From a candidate division TA06 bacterium B3_TA06 (lineage in GTDB: Bacteria; Hydrothermota; Tepidihabitantia; B3-TA06), in contig NJBO01000002.1 in the NCBI GenBank assembly GCA_005223075.1, positions 65,836 to 113,220 of the forward strand: DNA of 47,385 nucleotides, written 5' to 3'. Under the pieces are notes generated by a model. The model was given only the letters and a program-made list of their open reading frames with translations, was not told the DNA's origin and did not search any database. Position numbers and translations under genes: made by a program. This document shows positions 8,597-17,146 of this stretch, in pieces. Within the stretch, counting starts at the first letter, position 1; each line of letters opens with the position of its first letter.

Positions 8597-9904
8597 TTGA
8601 TCTTACTTATGCTCATTCCCCTTCTCCTTTCGCAGACGGAGGATATAGAGGAGCCTGCCCAAGACACCCTGATACCCTCTATCCAACCTCCCACAGGAGT
8701 CGTGGCAATTGACGTTCCCAACGACGAAGGTCATCAGATCGTAGTGCGCTGGGAGCTCTCTCCGGATGATGCCAAGCTCGCCTCCTACGTTGTCTACCGT
8801 GCTGAGGAAGGAGGAGAGTTCAGTCAGGTGGCGGTTCTGGCACCTGGTACTGACAGCATGGTCAACAACAACGATATACTGGACAGAGTAGTTGACTTCT
8901 ACTCCGCCGAACTGAGATCGCTCAAACGAGACCTACGTAAGGCGCAAAGGAAAGCGGATACGGATGCAGTCCGAGAGCTTGAGGCATCCATTAAAGGGAT
9001 AGAGTCTGAACTCGAAGCCACCCGAAAACAACTGCTGCGGAACATGGTTCCCTATATCTACAAGGTTGCCGCATCATATAAGGGTTACGAGTTCATCTCC
9101 GAGGTTTCAGAACCGGCACAGGCCAGAGGACAATGGTTCCACCTGGGCCGTATAAACGTTCTGGTTGCTATGATCTTCTTCTTCTTCCTGGTCACGTTCT
9201 TCATCTCACAGGCCAAGAGAGGCAAAAATCTCTTCCTGCGCAAGATCGCCGGTCTGGAGGCCATTGACGAGGCGGTCGGCCGTGCTACAGAGATGGGACG
9301 ACCTATACTGTTCGTCCCCGGACTCTCATACATAGGTGACATCGCCACCATCGCTGCGCTTAACATCCTTCAAGGAATAGCCAAGAAAGCGGCCCAGTAT
9401 GATACCCCGATCATCGTGCCAAACCGCGACCCTATCGTCTACACCGTTGCGCGTGAGATTGTCAAGGAGGCTTACTCCGACGCCGGACGCCCTGACGCCT
9501 TCAACCCGGACAGTGTATTCTTCATAACCCAGAGCCAGTTCGCTTACGTGGCCGCAGTCAACGGTATCATGCTCCGCGAGAAACCTGCCGCCAACTTCTT
9601 CCTCGGCATGTTCTGGGCTGAGTCGCTGCTTCTTGCAGAAACAGGTAACATCTCTGGCGCTATTCAGATCGCGGGCACCGACGCCTCTGCACAGCTGCCA
9701 TTCTTCATCACCGCATGCGACTACACCATCATCGGAGAGGAGCTCTACGCGGCCTCGGCATACCTTTCCAGGGAACCCAACCTTGTGGGGACAATCAAGG
9801 CTCAGGACTGGGGCAAAGCCACCATCGCTGGATTGCTTATAGTGCTCACTGTGCTTGCTATGTTTGGGATCGAGTTCGCTGTGAAACTCCTCACCACGGT
9901 CTAA
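8597..9904 (+). CDS. DUF6754-family membrane protein with N-terminal Fn3-like domain
   Basis: The 435-residue protein begins with a signal-like hydrophobic stretch (MILLMLIPLLLSQ), then an Fn3-like extracytoplasmic region (IVVRWELSPDDAKLASYVVYRAEEGGEF) and a charged probable coiled coil (about residues 100-145, ELRSLKRDLRKAQRKAD). A transmembrane helix follows (INVLVAMIFFFFLVTFFIS). The large conserved part holds GRPILFVPGLSYIGDIATIAALNIL, PIIVPNRDPIVYTVAREIV, ITQSQFAYVAAVNGIM, FFLGMFWAESLLLAETG and GAIQIAGTDASAQLPFFITACDY, which I recognise as DUF6754. A C-terminal membrane helix ends it. Function is unknown. It is the first of four consecutive membrane-protein genes and is preceded closely by the MazG-like gene. 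Confidence 0.8.
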   Translation: MILLMLIPLLLSQTEDIEEPAQDTLIPSIQPPTGVVAIDVPNDEGHQIVVRWELSPDDAKLASYVVYRAEEGGEFSQVAVLAPGTDSMVNNNDILDRVVDFYSAELRSLKRDLRKAQRKADTDAVRELEASIKGIESELEATRKQLLRNMVPYIYKVAASYKGYEFISEVSEPAQARGQWFHLGRINVLVAMIFFFFLVTFFISQAKRGKNLFLRKIAGLEAIDEAVGRATEMGRPILFVPGLSYIGDIATIAALNILQGIAKKAAQYDTPIIVPNRDPIVYTVAREIVKEAYSDAGRPDAFNPDSVFFITQSQFAYVAAVNGIMLREKPAANFFLGMFWAESLLLAETGNISGAIQIAGTDASAQLPFFITACDYTIIGEELYAASAYLSREPNLVGTIKAQDWGKATIAGLLIVLTVLAMFGIEFAVKLLTTV

Positions 9905-9913
9905 GGAGGCAGC

Positions 9914-10576
9914 ATGAAACGCAGAATACCACTTACTATAACCCTGGTGCTTGGTATCGTGATGATGATCCAGTTCTTCATCCCTCACCAGTTCTCCCAG
10001 GATTTCAAGAACACCGCATTGGAGTGGCTGAGGGTCATCGGCGGCTTCGCATTCATCATTGGACTCGCAAGCTTCGTCAGCCATCACGCGACCAAGATCA
10101 AGCATAAGAAGGAAGGCTGGGTTTACAGCCCCATAGCACTTGGTGCCCTCGTGGTTATGGCTGTGGTTGGATTAATCGGACGTTCTCCAAACATGAACTG
10201 GCTTCCCATCACCGTCCAGGGGCAGCAGGTCTCGATCTTCACCTATCTTTTTTCCAACTTCTTCACCCACATGATGATCCCTCTCGGCGCCACCATGTTC
10301 TCTGTGCTTGCGTTCTACATCGCCTCTGCAGCCTACCGTTCGTTCCGTGCAAAGTCGCTCGTTTCCATCCTTCTTCTGGTCGCCGCCTTCGTGATAATGC
10401 TCGCGATTATCTTCTATAACGTGCTTCCCCTTGGCGACTTAGGAGAGTGGTTGCTATCAGTACCTAACATGGCAGCTAAACGCGGGATCCTACTCGGTGC
10501 AAGCCTGGGTGCAATCGCTACATCATTAAAGATCATCCTCGGGATTGAACGCGGCTACCTTGGAGGTACGAGATGA
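9914..10576 (+). CDS. Unnamed polytopic membrane protein of the DUF6754 module
   Basis: The 220-residue protein has about six hydrophobic segments, including TITLVLGIVMMIQFF, IGGFAFIIGLASFV, IALGALVVMAVVGLIG, LGATMFSVLAFYIASAAY and ILLLVAAFVIMLAIIFYNV, and ends with a conserved-looking GILLGASLGAIATSL...GIERGYLGG. A basic loop (HHATKIKHKKEG) lies between helices 2 and 3. An AAGGAGG site precedes the ATG, 9 nt after the DUF6754 gene. Its stop overlaps the next gene's start by 4 bp, so the two are translationally coupled. I do not recognise a named family; a subunit of a membrane complex with its neighbours is inferred from position only. Confidence 0.75.
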   Translation: MKRRIPLTITLVLGIVMMIQFFIPHQFSQDFKNTALEWLRVIGGFAFIIGLASFVSHHATKIKHKKEGWVYSPIALGALVVMAVVGLIGRSPNMNWLPITVQGQQVSIFTYLFSNFFTHMMIPLGATMFSVLAFYIASAAYRSFRAKSLVSILLLVAAFVIMLAIIFYNVLPLGDLGEWLLSVPNMAAKRGILLGASLGAIATSLKIILGIERGYLGGTR

Positions 10577-11817
10577 AGTTCTGGGAACGTCTAGGCAAGA
10601 TCGACCGCCGCATTATTTACATAGTTCTGGCCGTTGTAGTAATCATTCCCCTTATCCTTACGGTTAAGCTTCCGGGGAAGGTCCGTGCAATGCCTCGCAC
10701 CAAGGATGTCTTTGATCACATCGAGAACATAGACCCAAACGGTAAACGCAGGGCTATCCTGATATCGGTTGATTTCGACCCTCAGACCGAACCCGAGCTT
10801 AAGCCCCAGCTTGAAGCGGTTGTCCGACACGGATTCGCTCGGAATATCCCGCTGCTGGTTATGGCCCTTCCCATCCAGGGAACCGATATTGGCATCGAGG
10901 TTTTCACAAGACTCGCCGAGGAGCATAACAAGGAATACGGTATAGACTACGTTATCCTGGGCTGGAAACCCAGTCCGGTGGCGGTAATCCTTGGTATGGG
11001 TAACTTTATCGAACAGGTATTCCCTACCGACTACTTCGGCACCCAGCTGGCTGAACTGCCTGTGATGGAAGGCATACGGAACTACGACGATGTAGGATTG
11101 GTTATTGATTTCACCGGATCAAGCTTATACGTTTACTGGGTCTACTACGCTCATACCCCTTACGATGTCCCGGTGGCTACAGGCGTAACCTCGGTCTCGG
11201 TAGCAGATATCTATCCCTTCCTTGGTTCCAGACAGTTCATCGGGATGCTTGCCGGGATGAAAGCAGGTGCCGAATACGAACGCCTGGCGAAGGATCGTTA
11301 CTACCCCAACGTGGTGGTCAAATACCTTGGAAAGGACTCCTACAATGTAACCATAGAAAAGCAGAGCTACGACGCTGATTCAAACGACATAGCCAGTCTT
11401 GCTAGTCGGTTCGATCTCAATCTGGATGAGTTGTATAACACTTTGGATTCTCAGGGCAAGTTCGAAAAAACCCTTGTCTTGCTGGAGTTCCCTGATACCA
11501 CCACCTACTCCCGTGACTTGATCGTGAGGCTGAAGGGAAAGCGAGCCTACACAATAACCTCAGAGGGTCAAAAGCTTACCGTGGATAAGGATAAGATGCT
11601 GGCGATTGCCAATCTTTACGACGTATCCGAGTTAGAAGTAAACAAGTTACTCAAGAGAGAAGACAATCCACAAGACCCTAAGATGACCGATGTAAAACGC
11701 AGCATCTTCCTGCGAGGCACACAGGCTCTACCCGCTCTCTCGGCCTCACTTCTCGTAATCATCCTGTTTGTGATCCTCGGCAACATAAGCTACTTTGCAA
11801 CCAGGAGAAAGTCATGA
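10573..11817 (+). CDS. Unnamed membrane-anchored protein of the DUF6754 module
   Basis: The 414-residue protein has an N-terminal membrane helix (IIYIVLAVVVIIPLILTV) and a C-terminal one (LPALSASLLVIILFVILGNI), so about 340 residues are probably extracytoplasmic. That part has alternating beta/alpha patterning (KRRAILISVDFDPQ, IPLLVMALPIQG, YGIDYVILGWKPSP), then FPTDYFGT, LPVMEGIRNYDDV and GMLAGMKAGAEYERL, reminiscent of a Rossmann-like or periplasmic-binding-like fold. The second half (about 255-385) looks like a separate small domain. No catalytic motif is apparent. It overlaps both flanking genes by 4 bp. Function unknown. Confidence 0.75.
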   Translation: MKFWERLGKIDRRIIYIVLAVVVIIPLILTVKLPGKVRAMPRTKDVFDHIENIDPNGKRRAILISVDFDPQTEPELKPQLEAVVRHGFARNIPLLVMALPIQGTDIGIEVFTRLAEEHNKEYGIDYVILGWKPSPVAVILGMGNFIEQVFPTDYFGTQLAELPVMEGIRNYDDVGLVIDFTGSSLYVYWVYYAHTPYDVPVATGVTSVSVADIYPFLGSRQFIGMLAGMKAGAEYERLAKDRYYPNVVVKYLGKDSYNVTIEKQSYDADSNDIASLASRFDLNLDELYNTLDSQGKFEKTLVLLEFPDTTTYSRDLIVRLKGKRAYTITSEGQKLTVDKDKMLAIANLYDVSELEVNKLLKREDNPQDPKMTDVKRSIFLRGTQALPALSASLLVIILFVILGNISYFATRRKS

Positions 11818-12524
11818 AGAAATGGGTACCTACAGTAATTTTCCTGGCAGTCGCGGTGGTACTGATCGTTCTGGCTATCGTATTTCTTCCCGTCTCAAAA
11901 AGCGTCTGGGTCTGGATAGCAGCGCTTCTCACACTTGCCATCTTCAGCATACTCTACCGTGACAACCCGATCTACAGGATAGCAGAACACATATTTGTAG
12001 GACTCTCACTCGGCTACAGTTTAGCCATAATCTGGTGGCTGGCCCTGTGGCAGATCGCGCTGCGCCCCCTGTTCGTGGAAGGACGATTCATCCTCATAAT
12101 CCCCATCGCCATAGGACTGTTGTACTTCACACGACTCATACCCAAGGTCTCCTGGCTGGTGCGAATCCCCATCTCAATCGCTCTGGGTCTAGGATCGGGT
12201 ATTGCAATCCCACTCATCTTCCAGGCCACCATCTTCGAGCAGACCAAGGCCTCGCTGGTGCTTCCTGAGATGTTCGCCCCAGGAAATCCCTGGCCAGGCA
12301 TCTGGGCGATTATACTGATTATAGGAATAGTCACCACCCTCGCATACTTCTTCTTCTCACGAAAAGAAAAGAGTGTCCTCTCCCCTGTCTCCAAGGTCGG
12401 TATCATCTTCATCATGCTTGGGTTCGGAGCCACGTTTGGTCTTACGGTCATGTCGCGTGTCTCCCTACTTATCGGACGCCTTCAGTTCCTTCTAAGGGAG
12501 TGGCTGGGTATAATCACACAATAA
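11814..12524 (+). CDS. Unnamed polytopic membrane protein closing the DUF6754 module
   Basis: The 236-residue protein has about seven hydrophobic segments, among them TVIFLAVAVVLIVLAIVFLP, WIAALLTLAIFSILY, FVGLSLGYSLAIIWWLALW, ILIIPIAIGLLYFTRL, ISIALGLGSGIAIPLIF, IWAIILIIGIVTTLAYFFF and IFIMLGFGATFGLTVMSRV. The start overlaps the previous stop by 4 bp. No cofactor or catalytic motif is evident. With the genes from 8597 it makes a four-gene membrane set, presumably one complex. No terminator is visible before the next gene, so read-through into the phosphohexomutase gene is possible. Confidence 0.75.
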   Translation: MKKWVPTVIFLAVAVVLIVLAIVFLPVSKSVWVWIAALLTLAIFSILYRDNPIYRIAEHIFVGLSLGYSLAIIWWLALWQIALRPLFVEGRFILIIPIAIGLLYFTRLIPKVSWLVRIPISIALGLGSGIAIPLIFQATIFEQTKASLVLPEMFAPGNPWPGIWAIILIIGIVTTLAYFFFSRKEKSVLSPVSKVGIIFIMLGFGATFGLTVMSRVSLLIGRLQFLLREWLGIITQ

Positions 12525-12583
12525 GGAAGCAAGTTGGTATAGATCAACATAAGCGAAACCCGCAAGGTAACAAGGAGATGTAG

Positions 12584-13960
12584 ATGGGGGATGTAAATCC
12601 TTTAATCTTCCGTGCCTATGACATCCGCGGTGTTGCTGATCGGGATTTCACCCCACAGGTGGTAGGAGCACTCGGACGCGCACTCGCATCACGGGCGAAA
12701 GAACGCGGGGTTATGCGGATCGCTGTGGGACGTGACATCCGGTTGAGCTCGCCGAGGCTGTTTGACAATCTCTCAGAAGGAATCAATAGAGCAGGCGTTA
12801 ACGTAGTGGATCTGGGCGTTATACCCACCCCTTTGCTCTACTTCGCCCTGCACCATTTTGATTTGGATACCGGGGCGATGATCACCGGCAGCCACAACCC
12901 CGCCGATCAGAACGGGTTCAAGATCTGCGAGGCAAAACAAAGCCTGTACGGTGAAGCAATACAGGAGCTAAAAAAACGCATCGAGGATGAACGCTTCGCC
13001 GAAGGACAAGGAAGTATAGAAAAACTTGACCCGATCCCGGCCTACCTTGAGTTCATGCATAAGGCCTTCGAGTTCAAGGAGCCGAGGCGGATAATTATTG
13101 ACCCAGGCAACGGCACCACCGGCGTGCTGCTTGAGCGGCTTTTTGCAGGGTTTCCCGAACTTGATGTATCCTACATAAATCTTGAACCGGATGGGCGCTT
13201 TCCTGTTCATCTTGCCGATCCCACTGTTCCAGAGTATATGGAAGAGCTTGGCAGGCTAGTGCGGGAGCACGGAGCCGATCTGGGTCTGGGCTTCGACGGT
13301 GACGGCGACCGGATCGGTGCGATGGACGAGAAAGGCCGGCTGATCTTCGGTGACAGGCTTCTGGCTATCCTGGCCTCGGAGGTGCTTGAGCGTCAACCCG
13401 GTGCTAAGATAATCTTCGACGTGAAGTGCTCCCAGGGCATAGTGGAGTATATCAGGGAGCGAGGCGGCAACCCTATTATGTATAAGACAGGCCACTCACT
13501 TATCAAGGCAAAGCTTCGTGATGAGAAGGCTCCGTTGGCGGGCGAGATGTCCGGACATCTTTTCTTCGCAGATCGCTTCTTCGGTTACGACGACGCCCTG
13601 TATGGGGCACTCAGGGTTCTTCAGCTCCTTGAGCTTCGCAAAAGACCACTTTCAGAACTTGTTGCCGAAGTCCCCTCCTACATCAACACCCCGGAGATCC
13701 ACGTTCCCTGTCCTGACGAGCGCAAGTTCGAGGTCATCAAGGCGCTACAGGACGAGTTCTCACGTGAGTACGAAACCATAACCATAGACGGAGCCCGTGT
13801 CCTCTTTGAAGAGGGCTGGGGACTTGTTCGAGCCTCAAACACCCAGCCGGTGCTTGTCCTGCGCTTTGAGGCAAAAACCACCGATGAGCTCAAGCGTATA
13901 CGTGAAATTTTTTCCCGCAAGCTTAGAGAACAAAACGTAGAACCCGGGGAGGTTCTTTGA
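12584..13960 (+). CDS. Phosphomannomutase/phosphoglucomutase
   Basis: The 458-residue length fits the alpha-D-phosphohexomutase family. The N-terminus reads NPLIFRAYDIRGVADRDF. The phosphoserine loop is TGSHNP (Ser103), the Mg-binding loop FDGDGDR (Asp238 onward), the sugar-specificity loop GEMSGHLFF and the phosphate-binding loop RASNTQPVL. All four active-site loops are intact, so it should interconvert hexose 1- and 6-phosphates for glycan or lipopolysaccharide precursors. The GEMSGH form is typical of dual PMM/PGM enzymes. It starts at an ATG after AAGGAGATGTAG. Its stop overlaps the TTG start of efp (TTGA). Confidence 0.93.
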   Translation: MGDVNPLIFRAYDIRGVADRDFTPQVVGALGRALASRAKERGVMRIAVGRDIRLSSPRLFDNLSEGINRAGVNVVDLGVIPTPLLYFALHHFDLDTGAMITGSHNPADQNGFKICEAKQSLYGEAIQELKKRIEDERFAEGQGSIEKLDPIPAYLEFMHKAFEFKEPRRIIIDPGNGTTGVLLERLFAGFPELDVSYINLEPDGRFPVHLADPTVPEYMEELGRLVREHGADLGLGFDGDGDRIGAMDEKGRLIFGDRLLAILASEVLERQPGAKIIFDVKCSQGIVEYIRERGGNPIMYKTGHSLIKAKLRDEKAPLAGEMSGHLFFADRFFGYDDALYGALRVLQLLELRKRPLSELVAEVPSYINTPEIHVPCPDERKFEVIKALQDEFSREYETITIDGARVLFEEGWGLVRASNTQPVLVLRFEAKTTDELKRIREIFSRKLREQNVEPGEVL

Positions 13961-14514
13961 TTCCGACAACCCGGGTTAAAACCGGTAACTGCATCGTTGT
14001 GGACGGCGATCCGCACGTGGTCCTTGATCGCCGACACATCACTCTCGCTCGCAAATCAGGCAAGATACAGCTCAAACTGCGCAACCTACGCACAGGACTC
14101 TCCACCGAACGACGGTTCGCCTCGGATGAGAAAGTGGAGATAGCCACCATTGAGGAGACCCGGATGCAGTACCTCTACGAGGACGGCGAACTATACTACT
14201 TCATGAACACGGAAAACTACGAGCAGATTGCCATCAACGCGGAGTTAATCGGCGATAACCGCCACTACCTTACCGAAGGTCTTGTAATCTCGGTTTCCTT
14301 CTTTGAAGGCAAAGCGATAGGCGTGAGGTCCCCCAAAGCGGTTGTGCTGGAGGTTGTAGAAACCGAGCCCGCTCTGAAGCACGCCACAGCCCAGGCACAA
14401 CTCAAACCGGCGGTAACCAACACAGGTCTTAAGGTAAACGTGCCGCCATTCATCGAGCCAGGCGACAAGATAAAGGTCAACACGGAAACCGGCGAGTATC
14501 TGGAAAGGGCGTGA
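13957..14514 (+). CDS. efp: Elongation factor P
   Basis: The 185-residue protein has three small beta domains as in EF-P. The first shows the KLRNLRTG signature, the second YLYEDGELYYFMNTENYEQIAI and the third the C-terminal VPPFIEPGDKIKVNTETGEYLERA. EF-P relieves ribosomes stalled on polyproline. The start is TTG at 13957, overlapping the previous TGA and preceded by GGGGAGG. The domain I tip loop, usually PGKGGA with a modified Lys, reads LARKSGK here, placing Arg32 (or Lys33) at the tip. This may mean an unmodified factor, or an arginine modification as in the EarP system. No modification gene (epmA/B or earP) is in the window. Confidence 0.95.
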   Translation: MIPTTRVKTGNCIVVDGDPHVVLDRRHITLARKSGKIQLKLRNLRTGLSTERRFASDEKVEIATIEETRMQYLYEDGELYYFMNTENYEQIAINAELIGDNRHYLTEGLVISVSFFEGKAIGVRSPKAVVLEVVETEPALKHATAQAQLKPAVTNTGLKVNVPPFIEPGDKIKVNTETGEYLERA

Positions 14515-14612
14515 ATATAAAGTCATAACTGGATGCAAAAGGATGCGGAGGGGGGATGTTTATCTTTACAAACAGGAGCGTAGCTGAGGTTGTCCTGCTC
14601 AACCAGAAGATC

Positions 14613-16157
14613 TCAGTTTATCGGCACAAGACGTAACACCCTGATCGTCCCATCGGCCTTGACGGTGTATTCCATATCGAAACGTCCGTTAGGCTGAGGA
14701 AGAGGACGTAGGGCAAACGGGAGATAAATGGGGATCCCATCGGCGCGGTATCCCTCTCCGGCTTCTTCGATATGGACCCCTCGCGCCAACAGTCTGGGGG
14801 AGCAATTCCCCTCACCGAACGGAGCGAGAAGGGCCCAATCCTTAAGGTCTTTCTCAATCCCCAGCTCGAACACGATCTCCTCTTTATCCTGTGATTGGGG
14901 CAGTTGTATGGGATTTGCTTCGAGGGCCCTGAGAAACTCCTCCAAGTTCTCGGGTCTGAGGGTGAAGCCGCAGGCCTTACGATGACCACCAAAGGTCAAG
15001 AAGATGCTTTCAAACTGCGAGAGATACCACAGAAGATCGGTTTGCTCGAGACCTCGGCACTCCGCGTGCCACAGGTTTCCTTTTGGAACGAGAACAATCG
15101 CCGGTCGGTTATAGCGTTCACGCAAAGCGTGAGTTGTAGTGCCCAGATAGGCCTCGCCGATCTCCTCGGAAACCGAGATGACCATCCCGCCTATATGAAG
15201 CGCTGAACGCTCCGCCTCCTCGATCATCCATTGCTTGCCGCGCTGCCACTTCATTGCACGTTCTTTAAGCTCGGCGTATCGGGCCCGAAGCCACCCCCGA
15301 TCCCTGGAGAGCAAAATCCTCACCCCTTCCTCAGGATCGGCGGCGTAGAAGACCGAGATAGCCCTACTGTAAAGGTCGAACACGGTCAATCTCTCCGCCT
15401 CAAAACCCATCTCTTCAAGCCAGATCTCAAGTGAAGGCCACTCGCCAGCCCGAATGTGGTCCAGACCTACCCGAACGATCAGACGGTTTTCGTCAAGAAG
15501 GGGACAGCGATCGGAGATAGTTCCCAGGGCGGCAAACATCCAGTAATGAGGCCGCAGACGCGCAAGTTCCTCAACCGACATACCTACCATATATTGATAT
15601 AACGCACAAACGAGCTTCAGCACGACACCCGCACCTGCAAGCTGAGGCCACGGATACCCGCTCTGCGGAAGCTTCGGGTTTATGAGTATCGTGTCCGGCG
15701 CTTTACCTATCAACTCGTGATGGTCGGTGATGATCAAACCAAGGCCCAGCTCACGAGCCAGTGCCGCCTCGGCAACGTTAGTAACCCCTATATCTACCGT
15801 AACTACAAGATCCACCCCAGATGCCTTGAGCTCCCGCAGTTCATCAGGGATCAGCCCGAACCACTCCACCTCTCGTGAAGGGATGCGTACCCCAACCTTC
15901 TCTGCCCCCAAATCTTCGAGCGCAAATTTGAACATCGCAGCAGAGGCGATCCCGTCAAGATCAGCGTGCCCCCATACAAATATCTTATGATGCTCCTTCA
16001 CCGCCCCTCTCAACCCCTCTACCGTCTCCCGCATTCCCTTCATTGAAAACGGATCGTAGTGATCTGTAAGTCGCGGAAGGAGAAACAGACGTTGATCATC
16101 AGGGTCGGTAATCCCTTTAAGGGAAAGGTAATGCAGTAACTCGTTCGAGATCTTCAT
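14613..16157 (-). CDS. recJ: RecJ-like DHH/DHHA1 single-strand-specific exonuclease
   Basis: The 514-residue protein has a DHH-family core: motif I HADLDG (64-69), the DHH motif in LIITDHHEL (145-147), a GTISDRCPL segment and, near the C-terminal third, the DHHA1 motif FGGHRKACGFTL. A final beta-rich region could bind single-stranded DNA. RecJ digests single-stranded DNA 5' to 3' during recombination and repair. Motif I lacks the first Asp of canonical RecJ (DYDVDG), so the metal site may differ, and another DHH phosphoesterase role is possible. The ATG overlaps the tsaD stop by 4 bp, making it the third gene of a ybbR-like/tsaD/recJ operon. Confidence 0.82.
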   Translation of the reverse strand: MKISNELLHYLSLKGITDPDDQRLFLLPRLTDHYDPFSMKGMRETVEGLRGAVKEHHKIFVWGHADLDGIASAAMFKFALEDLGAEKVGVRIPSREVEWFGLIPDELRELKASGVDLVVTVDIGVTNVAEAALARELGLGLIITDHHELIGKAPDTILINPKLPQSGYPWPQLAGAGVVLKLVCALYQYMVGMSVEELARLRPHYWMFAALGTISDRCPLLDENRLIVRVGLDHIRAGEWPSLEIWLEEMGFEAERLTVFDLYSRAISVFYAADPEEGVRILLSRDRGWLRARYAELKERAMKWQRGKQWMIEEAERSALHIGGMVISVSEEIGEAYLGTTTHALRERYNRPAIVLVPKGNLWHAECRGLEQTDLLWYLSQFESIFLTFGGHRKACGFTLRPENLEEFLRALEANPIQLPQSQDKEEIVFELGIEKDLKDWALLAPFGEGNCSPRLLARGVHIEEAGEGYRADGIPIYLPFALRPLPQPNGRFDMEYTVKADGTIRVLRLVPIN

Positions 16158-17146
16158 GAGCTAGATCTTTGAGTAAAAGTCGCGCGATCAAAGGCAGAAG
16201 CATCTAAGGTGCTCTCACCAAACGCCTCGTATCGCGCTCTGCCTGCCGCGGCGACCATCGCTGCGTTGTCGGTGCATAATTCTGGCAAAGGGAAGTAAAG
16301 CTTAAATCCTACCTCATCCCCGGCAGCCGAAAGCTTGGACCGCAATCTCTTATTAACAGCTACCCCTCCGCACAAACCCACCTGATAAACACCAGACTTC
16401 TTTACTGCACGCACAACTCGATCTACAAGATGATCGAAGGCCGCCTCCTCGAGTCCTTTGGCCATGTCAGCTGGCGAGGTGTCGGGGTGAGCCGCAAGGT
16501 AGTTTCGGGCCGCGGTCTTAAGCCCTGAGTAACTAAAATCGAGTCCTTTCGGATCGGGTCGAGGAAGAGGTATGGGGCTTCGGGATTTCTGGGCCAACCT
16601 CTCCACTCCCGGGCCTGCAGGATACCCCAGCCCCATGAGTTTACCTACCTTATCCAACGCCTCTCCGCATGCATCGTCCAGCGTAGCACCAACCTCGACG
16701 TAATCAAATGGGGCCTTCACTAGAAGCAACTCGGTATGTCCCCCTGAAACAAGAAGCACCAGGAATTCAGGCTCAAGTTGAGGATGAGCCAAAAGAACGC
16801 TGTAGATATGACCCTCAAGATGGTTTACGGCTACGAACGGCTTACCTGAGGCCTGTGCCAGACCCTTGGCAAAGGAGAGACCGCACAGAAGCGAGCCCTT
16901 AAGTCCAGGCCCTGCTGTCGCAGCCACCAGATCCACTTGATTAAGCAAGATGCCTGCCGTCTTTAAAGCGAAATTTACCAAAGGGTAAAGCAGTATTGTA
17001 TGTGCACGGGAAGCGAACTCCGGAACCACCCCTCCGTATTCTGCATGTATTAGATGCGAGGAAACAAGATTTGCACGAATCCACTCATCCCCTACAACTG
17101 CGACGCTGGTATCGTCGCAGCTCGTATCTATCCCAAGGGTTATCAT
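16154..17146 (-). CDS. tsaD: tRNA N6-adenosine threonylcarbamoyltransferase TsaD
   Basis: The 330-residue protein is a standard TsaD: N-terminal GIDTSCDDTSVAVV, the metal-ligand motif NHLEGH (His109, His113), the nucleotide-binding LVSGGHTELL segment, GGVAVNKRLRSKL and CTDNAAMVAAAGRARYE. It transfers the threonylcarbamoyl group to A37 of tRNAs reading ANN codons, such as the tRNA-Ile in this window. The partner genes tsaB, tsaC and tsaE are not present here. It overlaps the ybbR-like gene upstream and recJ downstream by 4 bp each. Confidence 0.96.
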   Translation of the reverse strand: MITLGIDTSCDDTSVAVVGDEWIRANLVSSHLIHAEYGGVVPEFASRAHTILLYPLVNFALKTAGILLNQVDLVAATAGPGLKGSLLCGLSFAKGLAQASGKPFVAVNHLEGHIYSVLLAHPQLEPEFLVLLVSGGHTELLLVKAPFDYVEVGATLDDACGEALDKVGKLMGLGYPAGPGVERLAQKSRSPIPLPRPDPKGLDFSYSGLKTAARNYLAAHPDTSPADMAKGLEEAAFDHLVDRVVRAVKKSGVYQVGLCGGVAVNKRLRSKLSAAGDEVGFKLYFPLPELCTDNAAMVAAAGRARYEAFGESTLDASAFDRATFTQRSSS

